Assembly (NCBI GenBank): GCA_905221615.1
Contig: CAJNDT010000957.1
Location: 763,794-827,793, forward strand
From: Symbiodinium sp. CCMP2592
Lineage: Eukaryota > Sar > Dinophyceae > Suessiales > Symbiodiniaceae
Reading direction: 5' to 3'
DNA: 64,000 bases
Shown here: positions 63,960 to 64,000 of the stretch, one piece after another
Numbering within the stretch: position 1 is the stretch's first letter
Layout of the letters: each line of letters starts with the position of its first letter
Notes under the pieces: model-generated
What the model saw: only the letters and a program-made list of their open reading frames with translations
The model's database searches: none
Told to the model about the DNA's origin: nothing
Position numbers and translations under genes: made by a program

Positions 63960-64000
63960 GTACTTGACCTGTACGTCTAGTCACTAGTCAGCATTCTTTG

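Noticed and set aside
1..64000. CRISPR arrays, rRNA genes, prokaryotic operons or viral genes
   Set aside because: None seen; regular repeats here are microsatellites, telomere-type arrays or MITE-like elements.

Overview
The window looks like nuclear DNA of a dinoflagellate, most likely of the Symbiodiniaceae/Suessiales type; the species cannot be named from the sequence. The grounds are: TTTAGGG/CCCTAAA interstitial repeats scattered throughout; short exons lost in very long introns; introns whose donors are GC or GA as well as GT; every confidently read gene on the + strand; a dense load of ~80-120 bp palindromic MITE-like elements; and a multi-membrane, TIR-like protein of a kind I associate with dinoflagellate genomes. 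Almost every short open frame is noise. Real coding shows as fragments joined by AG acceptors and GT/GC/GA donors.

Layout. 1-5.3 kb: repeats and trinucleotide tracts. 5.3-11.4 kb: scattered exons of a Kelch-repeat gene (four blades read). 13.2-15.6 kb: MITE-like elements and one good orphan exon. 16-21 kb: mostly unassigned. 21.28-33.98 kb: one long carotenoid-cleavage-dioxygenase/RPE65-family gene, followed from an N-terminal ATG to a C-terminal stop through about 14 exons, with at least nine palindromic elements in its introns. 34.0-38.2 kb: another candidate coding exon, a shuffled inverted repeat and trinucleotide tracts. 38.55-42.8 kb, perhaps to 47.0 kb: a multi-exon TIR-like membrane-protein gene with a probable frameshift. 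Inside its downstream stretch lies a 2.1 kb composite block with perfect 19-bp terminal inverted repeats. 47-54 kb: elements and weak candidate exons. 54.52-56.16 kb: an intact, intronless 546-codon paralogue of the 38.55-kb gene, probably a retrocopy. 56.2-64 kb: elements, microsatellites and one candidate exon.

The most interesting points are: (1) the spliced and intronless paralogue pair, which lets exon edges be checked by protein homology and shows in-phase use of GC and GA donors; (2) a membrane protein with a TIR box2/box3-like core keeping the WC-x-x-E glutamate, followed by a Cys/His cluster; (3) at least two high-copy MITE-like families and about ten rarer palindromic families in 64 kb, some touching splice sites in an introner-like way; (4) the 2.1 kb composite element. 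No tRNA, rRNA, CRISPR or prokaryotic operon was found.
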